Numbered from the stretch's first letter, positions 46,492-57,004 are shown. The stretch is 64,000 nt of DNA from Aquaticitalea lipolytica (GCF_014641635.1 NZ_BMIC01000006.1:62001-126000); one strand, 5' to 3'. Numbers and translations: made by a program. Notes: a model not told the origin generated them from the letters alone.

Positions 46492-47445
46492 TTACAATGA
46501 TTGAATAACCTTCTTCTCTTCTTTAAAAGGTTTGATATCTGGAAGTTCGGCAATAGCCAAATCGATATATTTTAGAGCTTCGGTTTTGTTTTTTTTATGC
46601 TTATAAATTTGGGCTAATCTGTAATTTGCCCATGCTTTTGGCACACCATCTGCAGCCGAATAATTTTTAATGTAAGTATGCAAACACTCTTCACCTTTAG
46701 TTAATTCAATATTATATTCGGCAGCCACTTTGCCTATTTGGTAATGCAATGCATTGCGTTTGTGTTTGTCTTGTGCTTCTTGAATATTAGCTATGGCTTT
46801 TTGTGGTTGTTTTTGGTTTTCATAGAGCGTCGTTAGCTTTTCATAGCACGTAAGCGAGCCTCCTTCTTTAATAGCTAACTTATAATATTTTTCTGCTAAC
46901 TCTGGCTCGTTATCATATTCGTAAATATAACCTTTAGCCAAGTAACCATCTACCTTTGAAAGGTTTTCTAGCTCGTTAGCATACTTTAACGATTTACTTT
47001 TACTGCCTCCAATTATACCTGGTAATTGCATATATAATTCTACTAAAGCCCAACGTGTATCTATATGCTTTGGATCTAATTCGGCTGCTTTTAAAAAGGC
47101 CTCCTTTGCATCTCCAATAATACCTACTGCTTTTAGTTTATTTACCGATAGTGCTTTCATACCTAAAGCACCACCATATTTGTAATGGTAATTGGCTATA
47201 TCTGGTTTGGTATCAACAAGTTTTTTGTAGTTAGTAATAGCATTATCCCACTTTTTTTGATGACCATAAGTATCACCAAGCAATTCAATTCCTTTTAAAT
47301 CATTAGGATTTTGAGCCACATAAGTAATCATAACTTGCTCAGCTTTTGAAAACTGCTTTTTAGCAATTAGCTGTTCAGCTTCGACAATTTTAGACTGACT
47401 AAAAGTAAATAATGGACAAATTAAAAATAGATATAAATACTTCAT
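46492..47445 (-). CDS. Secreted TPR-repeat protein
   Basis: 317 residues. Signal peptide (YLYLFLICPLFTFSQS) then about seven tetratricopeptide units (AEQVMITYVAQNPNDLKGIE; AKEAFLKAAELDPKHIDTRW; AEKYYKLAIKEGGSLTCYEK). These suggest a periplasmic scaffold. No enzymatic domain is present. It is divergent from the alpha-2-macroglobulin gene. Confidence 0.88.
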   Translation of the reverse strand: MKYLYLFLICPLFTFSQSKIVEAEQLIAKKQFSKAEQVMITYVAQNPNDLKGIELLGDTYGHQKKWDNAITNYKKLVDTKPDIANYHYKYGGALGMKALSVNKLKAVGIIGDAKEAFLKAAELDPKHIDTRWALVELYMQLPGIIGGSKSKSLKYANELENLSKVDGYLAKGYIYEYDNEPELAEKYYKLAIKEGGSLTCYEKLTTLYENQKQPQKAIANIQEAQDKHKRNALHYQIGKVAAEYNIELTKGEECLHTYIKNYSAADGVPKAWANYRLAQIYKHKKNKTEALKYIDLAIAELPDIKPFKEEKKVIQSL

Positions 47446-47500
47446 ATTAATAATTACGAAAAAAATAATAAAATGGTTCTATTGGTATTATTTTTGATTT

Positions 47501-47508
47501 CAAAGATA
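47501..47508 (-). promoter_or_regulatory. Putative -7 element of the TPR gene
   Basis: TATCTTTG on the minus strand, perfect TAnnTTTG, about 55 bases before the start. No clear -33 at 19-20 bases. Confidence 0.4.
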
Positions 47509-47572
47509 AGCGTTTACTTATAAAATTCTTACTTTCACTATACCAAAATGGGCTTTCACTCATTGGTAGTTT

Positions 47573-47596
47573 TATAAACGAAAGTATGCGTTTATA
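47573..47596. repeat. Inverted repeat upstream of the alpha-2-macroglobulin gene
   Basis: TATAAACG / CGTTTATA, a perfect 8-bp pair with an 8-base loop, ending 22 bases before ATG 47618. Could be an operator or leader hairpin. Confidence 0.35.
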
Positions 47597-47617
47597 TTGC
47601 TTAAAAAATTGATTAAT

Positions 47618-50600
47618 ATGAAATATTTTATAACAGTTTTGATGATTATACTCTTTGCTAATTTCTCTAATGCTCAGTCTAACGACTACAGTAGCCTTTG
47701 GAAAAAAGTTGAAAAGCTTGAAACCGAAGGACTACCTAAATCTGCTTTAGATATAGTTCAGCAGATCACAGATCAAGCAAAAAAGGAGAATAATACACCT
47801 CAAATTATAAAGGCTTTGCTATACAAAAGCAAGTACGCTTTAGTTTTGGAGGAAGATGCACAACTTAAGATTATAAACGATTTTAGAGCTGAAATAAAAA
47901 CTAGCGAAACACCAACAAAAAATGTATTAGAAAACATGTTGGCCACTTTATATTGGCAATATTTTGAGCAAAACAGATATCAATTTTATAATAGAACAAA
48001 TACAGAAAATAAAGTAGATGCTGATGATTTTAGAACTTGGGATTTACAGACTTTATTTAATGTGATTCATTTACATTTTCAAAACTCTTTAGAGAATGGT
48101 CTAATACTTCAAACCACTAAATTAGATGATTATAAAGCTATTATTCATGAACAAAAAGATTCAAAAATTTACAGACCTACGCTTTTTGATTTACTAAACC
48201 ATAATGCTTTACAGTTTTATAAAACTGACGAAAATAGTATCACACAACCTGCTTATAAATTTGAAATTGATAATCCAGATTTTTTAAGTGATGGCTCAAC
48301 ATTTTCTGTATTAAATATCGAATCTAAAGATTCTACTTCATTACAATTACACGCTTTAAAGATTTATAAAAGTTTACTAAGGTTTCATTCAACTGATGCA
48401 TCACCCTATGCTTTTGTTGATGTAGATATTGAACGTCTTCAATTTGTATCACAAAACACCACCTTAGAGAATAAAGAAGCATTATTACTTGAAACATTAA
48501 AAGCTGAAAGCAAACGATGGAAAAGCGCTAAAGTTGATGTTTCTGCTTTATACGATTTTGAAATTGCTTCTATTTACAGACAACAAGGTCAAAACTACAA
48601 TCCAAAAACTAATATAAAACCTCGTTGGGAAATTAAAGATGCACTCGACATTTGTAATACTGTTATAAGTCAATATCCTAATAGTAAAGGTGCAGAAAAA
48701 TGTAAAGTTTTAAAATCTCAAATACTACAATCTAATTTACAATTAACAGCCGAAAACACATTACCAACTCAGCAAAACGCATTGATTTTAATTAATTATA
48801 CTAACATTGAAGCTTTACAATTTAAAGTATATCATATCTCTGATAGTCAGCGCGAAGCTTTAAATAAAACTTACAGACAAGATGAGCAATTAGCATTTTT
48901 TAAAAAACTTAAGGTTGCTAAAGAATGGCAAAGTAATTTACGTAACGAGAACGACTACCAAAGCCATTCTACAGAAATTGTTCTACCTAAATTAGACAAT
49001 GGTCATTATGTGATTTTTGCCAATTATGGCAATGAAAAAAACAGCTTTGCCTATAAAACAATACAAGTTACAACTATTGCATTAGTGGCTAATACTAGTT
49101 ATGAAAAGGAAATTTTTCAAGTTATAAACCGAAATAATGGTCAACCTTTGGTTGGAGCGCAAGTAAAAATCACTTATCAAACTAACTACAATGGCAATTA
49201 CGAAACCAAAAATTTAGTAGCTAATAAAAAAGGTGAAATAGAATTTGAAAAATCTAATAACAGATATTATAACATTGATGTAGAAGTAAAATATAATGGC
49301 GAAACTGCTAATTTCGATAATTACTACATCAATGGTTATTATAACAGAAATGATAATACTAATAGCACAATATGTAATGCGTTTTTGTTTACCGACAGAA
49401 GTATTTACAGACCTGGACAAGTGGTTTACTTTAAAGGTATTGTTATGTCAACTAAAGAAGGTGCATCTTCAGTAATGCCAAACGAATTGATTGAAGCTAC
49501 ACTATATGATGTTAATGGTGAAGAACTTAAAAAAACAGAACTTAAAACCAATGAATTTGGTTCTATTGCTAGTGAGTTCATTCTACCAAATAGTGGACTT
49601 ACAGGACAGTTTAATATTGAGTTGCATTCTAAAAATATAAGCTTTTATGCACATTCAAACTTTTCGGTTGAAGAATATAAACGTCCAAAATTTGAAACCA
49701 AATTTAATCCTGTTACAGAAACGTTCAAGGTTAACGATTCGGTTACAGTAAAAGGAAATGCATTGGCTTATACAAGAAGTAATATTACTGATGCTAAAGT
49801 GGTATATCGTGTACATCGTAAGGTACAATACCCAAGTTGGTACTATTGGTACAGACCTTGGTTTAATAGTGAACCACAGGAAATCGCACATGGCGAAACG
49901 ATAACTGATGCTTCTGGTAATTTTGAAGTAACGTTTAAAGCCATTCCAGATGAAAGTGTTGATAAAACCTCATTGCCAATTTTTAATTATGAAATTACTG
50001 CAGATGTTACAGATGTTAATGGCGAAACCCGAAGTGCTACAACGGTTGTAAATGTTGGCTATCATGCTTTAACAGCAAACATCACAGTAGCAAATCAGTT
50101 AGACAAAACAAAAAAGGACCATAAATTGTCTATCGATACTAAAAACCTAAATGGAGAATTTGTACCAGCTACAGGAACCACAAAAATATACAAACTTATT
50201 GCTCCACAATCAGCATTACGTCCACGTCCTTGGTCTGCTCCAGATTACAAATCGATGACTAAAGAGGAGTTCAAACGCTTATTCCCTTATGAAGCTTATG
50301 ATGATGAGCACAATGCAGACACTTGGGAAAAAGGTAAACTGGTATTAGAGCAAAATTTCGACACCTCTAAATCTAAAGCATTAGAACTTGGTAATATTAA
50401 AAAATGGGAGTCTGGGCAATATGTTATTGTACTGGAGAGCAAAGATAAGTTTGGTCAACTCGTTAAAGACGAAGTCAAAACTAGCTTATATAGCGATAAC
50501 GACAATATACTTGCAGACCATCAATTATTTAGCGTTACAACTGATAAATCTAACTACAAAACTGGTGAGAATGTAATTTTAACTTTTGGTAGTGCAGCAG

Positions 50601-53600
50601 AAAACATAACTATTACTGTCGATATTGAAAAAGACCAAAAAATCATCAATACCTATATCATTCCATTAAGCAATAACAAAAAAACGATAGCCATTCCTGT
50701 AAATAAAGATGATGTTGGTAGCTTTGCTGTTCATTATAGTTGTGCTGTTTATAATACGTTTCAATCTGGTACCGAACTCATTTCGGTTCCTTATCCTAAA
50801 ACCGATTTAGAGATAGAAACCACAACATTCAGAGATAAACTACAACCAGGTACTGATGAAACTTGGAGCTTTAAAGTTAAAGGTCCAAAAGGCGACAAAG
50901 TTAGCGCTGAACTATTAGCAAGTATGTACGATGCATCTTTAGACCAATTTACACCACACAGTTGGAGTTTCAACCCTTTATACAAGTCTACGTACAATTC
51001 GTATAGCAGACGAAACGCCAACCGAAGCTTTGGCACAAGCAACTTTAGAGTTTATAACGATGACCAACGCTATTTTAGTTATCCTACTCAAAATTATGAC
51101 CAACTGAATTGGTTTGGGTTTTATTTTGACGATGGTATGCAGTATTTCAGTAAATCTATTAGAGGAAGAGCAGCAGGAGTTATGGTAGTCGAAGACGAAA
51201 TGATGGAAGTGTCTGCTGTTATGGATGATTCTGTTGGATACATTTCAGAAAGCAAAAAAGCATTAGTCTTTAATTCAAGAGATGAAGAAAGTGGTGGAAA
51301 AATTACTTCTGAAATCACTAAAAAAGAAGAACCCTTTGACAATGTAACAATCCGTAAAAACCTTCAAGAAACAGCTTTTTTCTTCCCACAATTACAAACA
51401 GATGCTGAAGGTAATGTGAGTTTTAATTTTACAACTCCAGAAGCATTAACCAAATGGAAATTGCAGTTGTTAGCTCATACCAAAACCTTGGAAAGTGCAA
51501 CAAAAACATTAGAAACTGTCACTCAAAAAGAGCTAATGGTCATACCAAATGCACCACGTTTTTTACGTCAAGGTGATCAAATTACCATAAGCACAAAAAT
51601 TGCAAACCTTACAGATAAACAATTATTAGGTCAAGCAAAATTAGAATTGACTGATGCGATGACTGGAAAAGACATCTCACAAGTACTTGTCATGTCGAGC
51701 TCAGTCGAGACCTTTTCTGTCGACGCTAAAGGCAACACACAAGTATCTTGGAATTTAACCATTCCAGATGATGTTGATGCTGTTCAGTATAAAATCATAG
51801 CCAAATCGGGTGATTTTAGTGATGGTGAGCAAAATGCATTACCAGTTCTAACCAACAGAATGCTAGTAACTGAAACACTACCAATGTGGATTCGCTCTAA
51901 CGAAACAAGAACGTTTACATTAGATAAGCTAAAAACAAATACCTCAACAACGTTAAAGCATCATAAATTAACATTAGAGATGACTTCTAATCCTGCTTGG
52001 TATGCTGTGCAAGCTTTGCCTTATTTGATGGAATATCCTTATGAATGTAACGAGCAAACCTTTTCACGATTTTATGCTAATGCCTTAGCTAGTCATATTG
52101 CGAATAGCAATCCGAGGATTCAAGAAGTGTTCAACCAATGGAAAAACACAGACGCATTAATTAGCAATCTAGAAAAAAATGAAGAGTTAAAAAGCATTCT
52201 TATTCAAGAAACACCTTGGTTACATGACGCACAATCTGAAACCGAACAGAAAAAACGCATCGCTCTATTATTCGATTTAAACAAAATGAATAATGAATTA
52301 CAATCAGCAAAACGCAAATTAGAAAACAACCAAATGAGCAATGGTGCTTGGCCTTGGTTTGAAGGTGGACGACCAAACCGTTACATTACACAACATATCA
52401 TCACAGGTTTTACACATTTAAATCATCTTACTAATGCATCTGGAAAAATTGAGACATCACAAATGGTAAACAAAGCGATTGCCTATCTTGATGATGAATT
52501 TGTTCAAGAATATAAAGACATTAAAAAATACAATGTAAAAGCCGATTTAAGTAAAGACCATTTAAGCTCAACACAACTTCAGTTTATGTATATGCGAAGC
52601 TTTATGTCAGATACTAAAACATCTAAAGAAGTTAAAGAAGTGATTGATTACTATCATTCACAAATTAAAAAATATTGGCTAAATAAACCATTGTACTCAA
52701 AAGGATTGATGGCTTTAGTAATGTACAGAATGGGAGATAAAAAAACAGCTGCCAAAATCTTAAAATCATTAAAAGAGAATAGCATCACTAATGACGAGTT
52801 AGGTATGTACTGGAAGGAAAACACAAGTTCATGGTATTGGTACCAAGCGCCAATTGAAACCCAAGCTTTAATGATTGAAGCGTTTTCAGAAATTGAAAAT
52901 GACACCAAAACTGTAGATAACCTAAAAATATGGTTGCTTAAAAACAAACAAACCAATAGCTGGAAAACCACAAAAGCAACTACCGAAGCTGTATATGCCT
53001 TATTGCTTCAAGGAAGTGATTGGTTAAGTGTTACAGATGCAGTTGATGTTTTGGTTGGAAACAAAAACATAGAACCTTCAAAATTAGATAATGTAAAAGT
53101 TGAGGCTGGAACAGGTTATTATAAAACATCATGGAATTCTTCAGAAATTAAACCTGAAATGGCAACAGTAAAGCTGACTAAAAAAGGTAATGGAATTGCT
53201 TGGGGAAGTTTGTATTGGCAATATTTTGAAGATTTAGATAAGATAACCTCTGCTGAAACTCCTTTAAAACTGAAGAAAAAATTATTCCTTAAAACGAATA
53301 CAGATAAAGGTGAACAAATTTCAGAAATCACAGAAGCTACTGCTTTAAAAGTTGGTGACTTGGTAAGAGTTCGTATTGAATTACGCAGTGATAGAGATAT
53401 GGAGTTTATCCACATGAAAGATATGCGTGCTGCAGGTTTTGAACCAATTAATGTTCTGTCTCAATACAAATGGCAAGATGGATTAGGTTATTATGAAGCA
53501 ACTAAAGATGCTTCAACCAACTTCTTTTTTGACTATTTACCAAAAGGGATTTATGTTTTTGAGTATGATTTAAGAGTAAATAATGCTGGAAATATGAGTA

Positions 53601-53680
53601 ATGGTATTACAACCATTCAAAGTATGTATGCTCCAGAATTTAGCAGTCATAGTGAAGGCATTAGAGTGAAGGTTGATTAA
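47618..53680 (+). CDS. Alpha-2-macroglobulin-family protein with thioester motif
   Basis: 2020 residues with a signal peptide (FITVLMIILFANFSNAQS) and no lipobox. Bacterial members trap proteases in the periplasm or at the surface. MG-type domains are marked by LFTDRSIYRPGQVVYFKG at about 590, and the A2M domain by NLQETAFFFPQLQTDAEGNV at about 1250. The thioester CNEQ (Cys1477-Gln1480) lies in YECNEQTFSRFYAN, followed by the alpha-alpha toroid (MSNGAWPWFEGGR) and a receptor-binding-like end. An unusual insert at about 1180 (RGRAAGVMVVEDEMMEVSA) resembles a TonB-receptor plug. ATG 47618 is used; an upstream TTG frame is rejected. It is the largest gene in the window. Confidence 0.95.
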   Translation: MKYFITVLMIILFANFSNAQSNDYSSLWKKVEKLETEGLPKSALDIVQQITDQAKKENNTPQIIKALLYKSKYALVLEEDAQLKIINDFRAEIKTSETPTKNVLENMLATLYWQYFEQNRYQFYNRTNTENKVDADDFRTWDLQTLFNVIHLHFQNSLENGLILQTTKLDDYKAIIHEQKDSKIYRPTLFDLLNHNALQFYKTDENSITQPAYKFEIDNPDFLSDGSTFSVLNIESKDSTSLQLHALKIYKSLLRFHSTDASPYAFVDVDIERLQFVSQNTTLENKEALLLETLKAESKRWKSAKVDVSALYDFEIASIYRQQGQNYNPKTNIKPRWEIKDALDICNTVISQYPNSKGAEKCKVLKSQILQSNLQLTAENTLPTQQNALILINYTNIEALQFKVYHISDSQREALNKTYRQDEQLAFFKKLKVAKEWQSNLRNENDYQSHSTEIVLPKLDNGHYVIFANYGNEKNSFAYKTIQVTTIALVANTSYEKEIFQVINRNNGQPLVGAQVKITYQTNYNGNYETKNLVANKKGEIEFEKSNNRYYNIDVEVKYNGETANFDNYYINGYYNRNDNTNSTICNAFLFTDRSIYRPGQVVYFKGIVMSTKEGASSVMPNELIEATLYDVNGEELKKTELKTNEFGSIASEFILPNSGLTGQFNIELHSKNISFYAHSNFSVEEYKRPKFETKFNPVTETFKVNDSVTVKGNALAYTRSNITDAKVVYRVHRKVQYPSWYYWYRPWFNSEPQEIAHGETITDASGNFEVTFKAIPDESVDKTSLPIFNYEITADVTDVNGETRSATTVVNVGYHALTANITVANQLDKTKKDHKLSIDTKNLNGEFVPATGTTKIYKLIAPQSALRPRPWSAPDYKSMTKEEFKRLFPYEAYDDEHNADTWEKGKLVLEQNFDTSKSKALELGNIKKWESGQYVIVLESKDKFGQLVKDEVKTSLYSDNDNILADHQLFSVTTDKSNYKTGENVILTFGSAAENITITVDIEKDQKIINTYIIPLSNNKKTIAIPVNKDDVGSFAVHYSCAVYNTFQSGTELISVPYPKTDLEIETTTFRDKLQPGTDETWSFKVKGPKGDKVSAELLASMYDASLDQFTPHSWSFNPLYKSTYNSYSRRNANRSFGTSNFRVYNDDQRYFSYPTQNYDQLNWFGFYFDDGMQYFSKSIRGRAAGVMVVEDEMMEVSAVMDDSVGYISESKKALVFNSRDEESGGKITSEITKKEEPFDNVTIRKNLQETAFFFPQLQTDAEGNVSFNFTTPEALTKWKLQLLAHTKTLESATKTLETVTQKELMVIPNAPRFLRQGDQITISTKIANLTDKQLLGQAKLELTDAMTGKDISQVLVMSSSVETFSVDAKGNTQVSWNLTIPDDVDAVQYKIIAKSGDFSDGEQNALPVLTNRMLVTETLPMWIRSNETRTFTLDKLKTNTSTTLKHHKLTLEMTSNPAWYAVQALPYLMEYPYECNEQTFSRFYANALASHIANSNPRIQEVFNQWKNTDALISNLEKNEELKSILIQETPWLHDAQSETEQKKRIALLFDLNKMNNELQSAKRKLENNQMSNGAWPWFEGGRPNRYITQHIITGFTHLNHLTNASGKIETSQMVNKAIAYLDDEFVQEYKDIKKYNVKADLSKDHLSSTQLQFMYMRSFMSDTKTSKEVKEVIDYYHSQIKKYWLNKPLYSKGLMALVMYRMGDKKTAAKILKSLKENSITNDELGMYWKENTSSWYWYQAPIETQALMIEAFSEIENDTKTVDNLKIWLLKNKQTNSWKTTKATTEAVYALLLQGSDWLSVTDAVDVLVGNKNIEPSKLDNVKVEAGTGYYKTSWNSSEIKPEMATVKLTKKGNGIAWGSLYWQYFEDLDKITSAETPLKLKKKLFLKTNTDKGEQISEITEATALKVGDLVRVRIELRSDRDMEFIHMKDMRAAGFEPINVLSQYKWQDGLGYYEATKDASTNFFFDYLPKGIYVFEYDLRVNNAGNMSNGITTIQSMYAPEFSSHSEGIRVKVD

Positions 53681-53741
53681 TTTCGTTAAACGGATTTGTT
53701 TTTTTCATAAATTTAATTCACTAACTAATACATTTAAAATT

Positions 53742-54116
53742 ATGAATAAAGCATTAACTATTATCCGAATTGTTTTCGGAATTTTAATTGCCATTTTTGG
53801 TGCAAACAAGTTTTTTAATTTCATTCCAGCTCCAGAAAATTTACCAGAAGCTGTAATGAATTATATGACAGCGCTAATGTCAACAAAAACATTGTACCTT
53901 GTTGGAGCAGTAGAGTTGTTGGCTGGCTTAACGTTTATTTTTAATAAATATGGAGCTTTAATGGCTATCATTTTAATGAGTGTTTCTATAAACGCTGTAC
54001 TTTTTCACATCTATTTAAGCCCTTCAGATATTGCAGGAGCACTAATTTTATTAGTTTTAAATATTGTAATGCTTTATGCTTACAGAGACAAGTATAAAGA
54101 TTTACTTGCTGTATAA
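53742..54116 (+). CDS. DoxX-like membrane protein
   Basis: 124 residues, four hydrophobic helices (IRIVFGILIAIFGANKFFNF; TLYLVGAVELLAGLTFIFN; GALMAIILMSVSINAVLFH; IAGALILLVLNIVMLYAY). The helix-1 pattern RIVFGILIAIFGANKFF is DoxX-like. The role is unknown. The start at 53742 is chosen because the longer frame overlaps the preceding gene. Confidence 0.82.
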   Translation: MNKALTIIRIVFGILIAIFGANKFFNFIPAPENLPEAVMNYMTALMSTKTLYLVGAVELLAGLTFIFNKYGALMAIILMSVSINAVLFHIYLSPSDIAGALILLVLNIVMLYAYRDKYKDLLAV

Positions 54117-54120
54117 AACA

Positions 54121-54152
54121 AAAAAGGCTTCACATTTGAAGCCTTTTTTTTT
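54121..54152. terminator. Bidirectional terminator between doxX-like and DUF4136 genes
   Basis: AAAAAGGCTTCA / TGAAGCCTTTTT, a perfect 12-bp stem with loop CATT, with A-run and T-run on the two sides, so it can serve both convergent genes. Confidence 0.88.
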
Positions 54153-54675
54153 ATTTCTTTTTTGGTGGATATTTAGACAACACCTTTTCTACAATGGCTT
54201 TCATTTGTTTTTCACGTTGCTCTGGACTTGCGTTTGGGTTGTATGAACTTTCACTTACAGCTTGCCAAAACAAACCTGCTTTATTTTCATCAACAAAATC
54301 TAGAGTAATTTGACGATTGATGTTTGATTGGCCAATTGGTATTCCTATTGAAATGCCTCCTCCAACATTTCCTCCACCTCCACCAACACCTAAACCAACA
54401 TTATTACGTTGTGCGCCATGAAATTCATTAGTTTTTATATCTACGTAAAAGTCTGGAGTATCTGAAATTGAAAGCCCTATTGCCTGCATTTTTAAGTTCA
54501 AAGCATCAATAAATCGTTTGGTGTCTAACTCACTTAAACCCGTTTCCATTTGTGAATAATAATTGTAGGTTTTGTAAGTAGAAAAATCTGCTGTTTTTTC
54601 GTAATCGTAATTAACATAAATTGGTGCGCAAGAAACAACTAGCACCAATAATAGTATTGTTATAAATGATTTCAT
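54151..54675 (-). CDS. DUF4136 lipoprotein
   Basis: 174 residues, lipobox VVSC after ITILLLVLV. APIYVNYDYEKTADFSTYKT is the typical DUF4136 opening (Y-D..adFs.YkTy). A Gly-rich central loop (GLGVGGGGGNVGGGISIGI) is followed by a hydrophilic basic tail (YPPKKK). Function unknown, cell-envelope located. Confidence 0.88.
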   Translation of the reverse strand: MKSFITILLLVLVVSCAPIYVNYDYEKTADFSTYKTYNYYSQMETGLSELDTKRFIDALNLKMQAIGLSISDTPDFYVDIKTNEFHGAQRNNVGLGVGGGGGNVGGGISIGIPIGQSNINRQITLDFVDENKAGLFWQAVSESSYNPNASPEQREKQMKAIVEKVLSKYPPKKK

Positions 54676-54727
54676 GGCTTTTTATTTTAAAGATAATGAA
54701 AAAATTAAAGCCAATATAAAATGCTGT

Positions 54728-55723
54728 TTAGTTAAGCATTTTCCAGAGTTTATCTTTTAACTCAGTTATACCTTGTTGTGCTACTGAAGAAATAAACATA
54801 TAATCTATAGGAAGCTCTTTATCTAGCTCTACTTTGAGTTCTGCTTTAAGTTCATCGTCTAACATATCACATTTTGAAATAGCAATAAGTCGGTCTTTAT
54901 CTAGCATTTCAGGATTATAACGACGTAATTCATCTAACAGAATATCGTATTGCTTTTTTATGTCTTTAGCATCAGCAGGAATAAGAAATAAAAGGATTGA
55001 GTTACGCTCTATATGACGTAAAAAATAGTGCCCAAGGCCTTTACCTTCAGCAGCTCCTTCAATAATTCCAGGAATATCTGCCATAACAAAAGTTTGAAAA
55101 TCGCGATATTGAACAATTCCCAAATTAGGCTTTAAGGTTGTAAACTCATAATCTGCAATTTTTGGTTTTGCAGAAGTAATAACAGATAAAAGTGTTGATT
55201 TACCTGCATTTGGGAACCCAACTAAACCAACATCAGCTAAAACCTTAAGTTCCATTAAGATTTCTTTTTCTTGCTTTGGTATTCCAGGTTGAGCGTATCG
55301 TGGTGTTTGGTTGGTAGAAGTTCTAAAATGCCAGTTTCCTAAGCCTCCCATTCCACCTTCTACTACAATTTTTTCTTGGTTATGCTCTGTAATCTCAAAA
55401 AGTATATCATTTGATTCAGCATCTCTAACCACAGTTCCTAAAGGCACATCTATGTACTCGTCTTGACCATCAGCACCTGTGCTTCTGCTTTTACTACCAT
55501 GTTCTCCATGACCAGCTTGCACATGCTTTTTAAATTTTAAGTGTAGTAATGTCCAAAGGTTTTCGTTTCCTCTAATAATCACATGACCTCCTCGTCCTCC
55601 ATCACCTCCATCTGGTCCTCCTTTGGTAACAAACTTTTCGCGATGTAAATGCATTGATCCTTTTCCTCCATTTCCAGAAGTAACATACATTTTTACATAG
55701 TCAACAAAATTCCCTTCAGTCAT
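54728..55723 (-). CDS. obgE: GTPase Obg
   Basis: 331 residues. Ribosome-associated GTPase, involved in assembly and stress response. The N-terminal Gly-rich Obg fold ([20 protein letters not shown]) is followed by a G domain with [27 protein letters not shown] and SKCD. The C-terminal OCT extension found in some homologues is absent, giving a shorter protein, as in other Bacteroidota. It is 67 bases downstream of the hpt-adk gene. Confidence 0.96.
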   Translation of the reverse strand: MTEGNFVDYVKMYVTSGNGGKGSMHLHREKFVTKGGPDGGDGGRGGHVIIRGNENLWTLLHLKFKKHVQAGHGEHGSKSRSTGADGQDEYIDVPLGTVVRDAESNDILFEITEHNQEKIVVEGGMGGLGNWHFRTSTNQTPRYAQPGIPKQEKEILMELKVLADVGLVGFPNAGKSTLLSVITSAKPKIADYEFTTLKPNLGIVQYRDFQTFVMADIPGIIEGAAEGKGLGHYFLRHIERNSILLFLIPADAKDIKKQYDILLDELRRYNPEMLDKDRLIAISKCDMLDDELKAELKVELDKELPIDYMFISSVAQQGITELKDKLWKMLN

Positions 55724-55790
55724 CGTGTAGTTATTTTTTCGTTTCCGAGAAAGCGGAAAATCTTTATCATTTATTGAATTAGAAAAGTTA

Positions 55791-56900
55791 CTATAACTTA
55801 TCTATAACAGCGCTTAATCGTTCTGTAATTTGATCGATACTTCCAACACCGTCAACTCCATAATATTTGTTTTGTGCTGAATAGTAGTCTTTAAGTATTG
55901 CTGTTTTATTGTAGTATTCTTTTATTCTATTTCTGATGATGCTTTCATCGGCATCATCTGGTCTTCCGCTAGTTTTACCTCTTTCTAATAATCGTTTAAC
56001 TAACACCTCATCATCAACCTCTAAAGCAATCATTGCGTTTATTTCTGAATCTTTTTCATTAAGTAGTACATCTAATGCTTTTGCTTGTGCATTTGTACGA
56101 GGAAATCCATCAAAAATAAATCCTTTAGCATCAGCATTTTTCTCAACTTCAGCATTTAACATGTCAATAGTAACTTGGTCTGGAACCAATTGCCCTTTAT
56201 CCATATACGACTTAGCTAACATTCCTAAAGCTGTTTCATTTTTTATATTGTAACGAAACACATCTCCTGTAGAAATATGCACTAAATTATATTTTTCTTT
56301 TAAAAAGTTGGCTTGTGTCCCTTTTCCTGCTCCTGGAGGTCCAAATAGCACTAAATTTGTCATGTGTTGTGTTGTTTTTAATTGGTATATTTCAGGTAAA
56401 TCTCTTCCTAATCCGTCAAAATCTAATCCGTAACCAACTATAAATTTATTAGGTATTTTCATACCAACGTAATGTAGCTTGTAATCTTTTTTATAAGCTT
56501 CAGGCTTGTAAAACAGTGTTGCAATTTTAAGTTCTTTTACGTTTTCATTTCTAAAAATGCGATGAACCTCTTCTAAAGTATTACCAGAATCGATAATATC
56601 TTCAAGGATTACTACTGTTCTCCCAGTTAAATCTTGTGTCAAACCAATTAAGCGCTGTATGTCTTCTGTTGATTTTACACCTTCGTAAGAAGCAAGCTTG
56701 ATAAAGGTTACTTCACAAGGCTTTGGATATTTTTTTACAAAATCACTAACAAACATAAATGAGCCATTTAAAATTCCAATAAATACTGGAATTTCATCTT
56801 TCAAATCTTTAGCAACTTCAATTGCCATTCTCTGAACTGTTTGTTCAATTTCTTTTTCAGAAATAAATGGTTTAAAGTATAAATCGTGAAGCTTAATCAA
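55791..56900 (-). CDS. hpt-adk: Fused hypoxanthine phosphoribosyltransferase-adenylate kinase
   Basis: 369 residues from TTG 56900. Residues 1-179 are the phosphoribosyltransferase: [20 protein letters not shown], the PRPP loop [39 protein letters not shown]. Residues 180-369 are adenylate kinase: [56 protein letters not shown]. It makes IMP/GMP from bases and balances adenine nucleotides. The in-frame ATG at 56363 would give a 190-residue Adk alone. The start is TTG because an ideal -7 box lies at 56924-56931, which excludes the longer frame to 57029. Confidence 0.92.
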   Translation of the reverse strand: MIKLHDLYFKPFISEKEIEQTVQRMAIEVAKDLKDEIPVFIGILNGSFMFVSDFVKKYPKPCEVTFIKLASYEGVKSTEDIQRLIGLTQDLTGRTVVILEDIIDSGNTLEEVHRIFRNENVKELKIATLFYKPEAYKKDYKLHYVGMKIPNKFIVGYGLDFDGLGRDLPEIYQLKTTQHMTNLVLFGPPGAGKGTQANFLKEKYNLVHISTGDVFRYNIKNETALGMLAKSYMDKGQLVPDQVTIDMLNAEVEKNADAKGFIFDGFPRTNAQAKALDVLLNEKDSEINAMIALEVDDEVLVKRLLERGKTSGRPDDADESIIRNRIKEYYNKTAILKDYYSAQNKYYGVDGVGSIDQITERLSAVIDKL

Positions 56901-56923
56901 TGTTCTAATAATTTTTAAAGTGG

Positions 56924-56931
56924 CAAAGATA
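56924..56931 (-). promoter_or_regulatory. -7 promoter element of hpt-adk
   Basis: TATCTTTG on the minus strand, a perfect TAnnTTTG, 23 bases before the TTG start. The -33 is unclear. Confidence 0.55.
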
Positions 56932-56996
56932 ATCAATAGATTAAGTAATACCCATTTTTGATTTACGATTTTTATATAGAGTTGTATTTTTAAATG

Positions 56997-57004
56997 TATT
57001 TTTG
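56997..57004 (+). promoter_or_regulatory. -7 promoter element of purK-purE
   Basis: TATTTTTG matches TAnnTTTG exactly. Its last bases run into an inverted repeat (57002-57026), and the purK start is 28 bases downstream. Confidence 0.5.

Noticed and set aside
47489-47496. TATTTTTG on the plus strand as promoter of the alpha-2-macroglobulin gene
   Set aside because: Perfect -7 box but 120 bases upstream, with no -33 partner, and it lies in the TPR gene's own promoter region.
55742-55759. TTTCCG/CGGAAA hairpin between obgE and hpt-adk
   Set aside because: Only 6 bp and not followed by a T tract in the transcript direction; not counted as a terminator.
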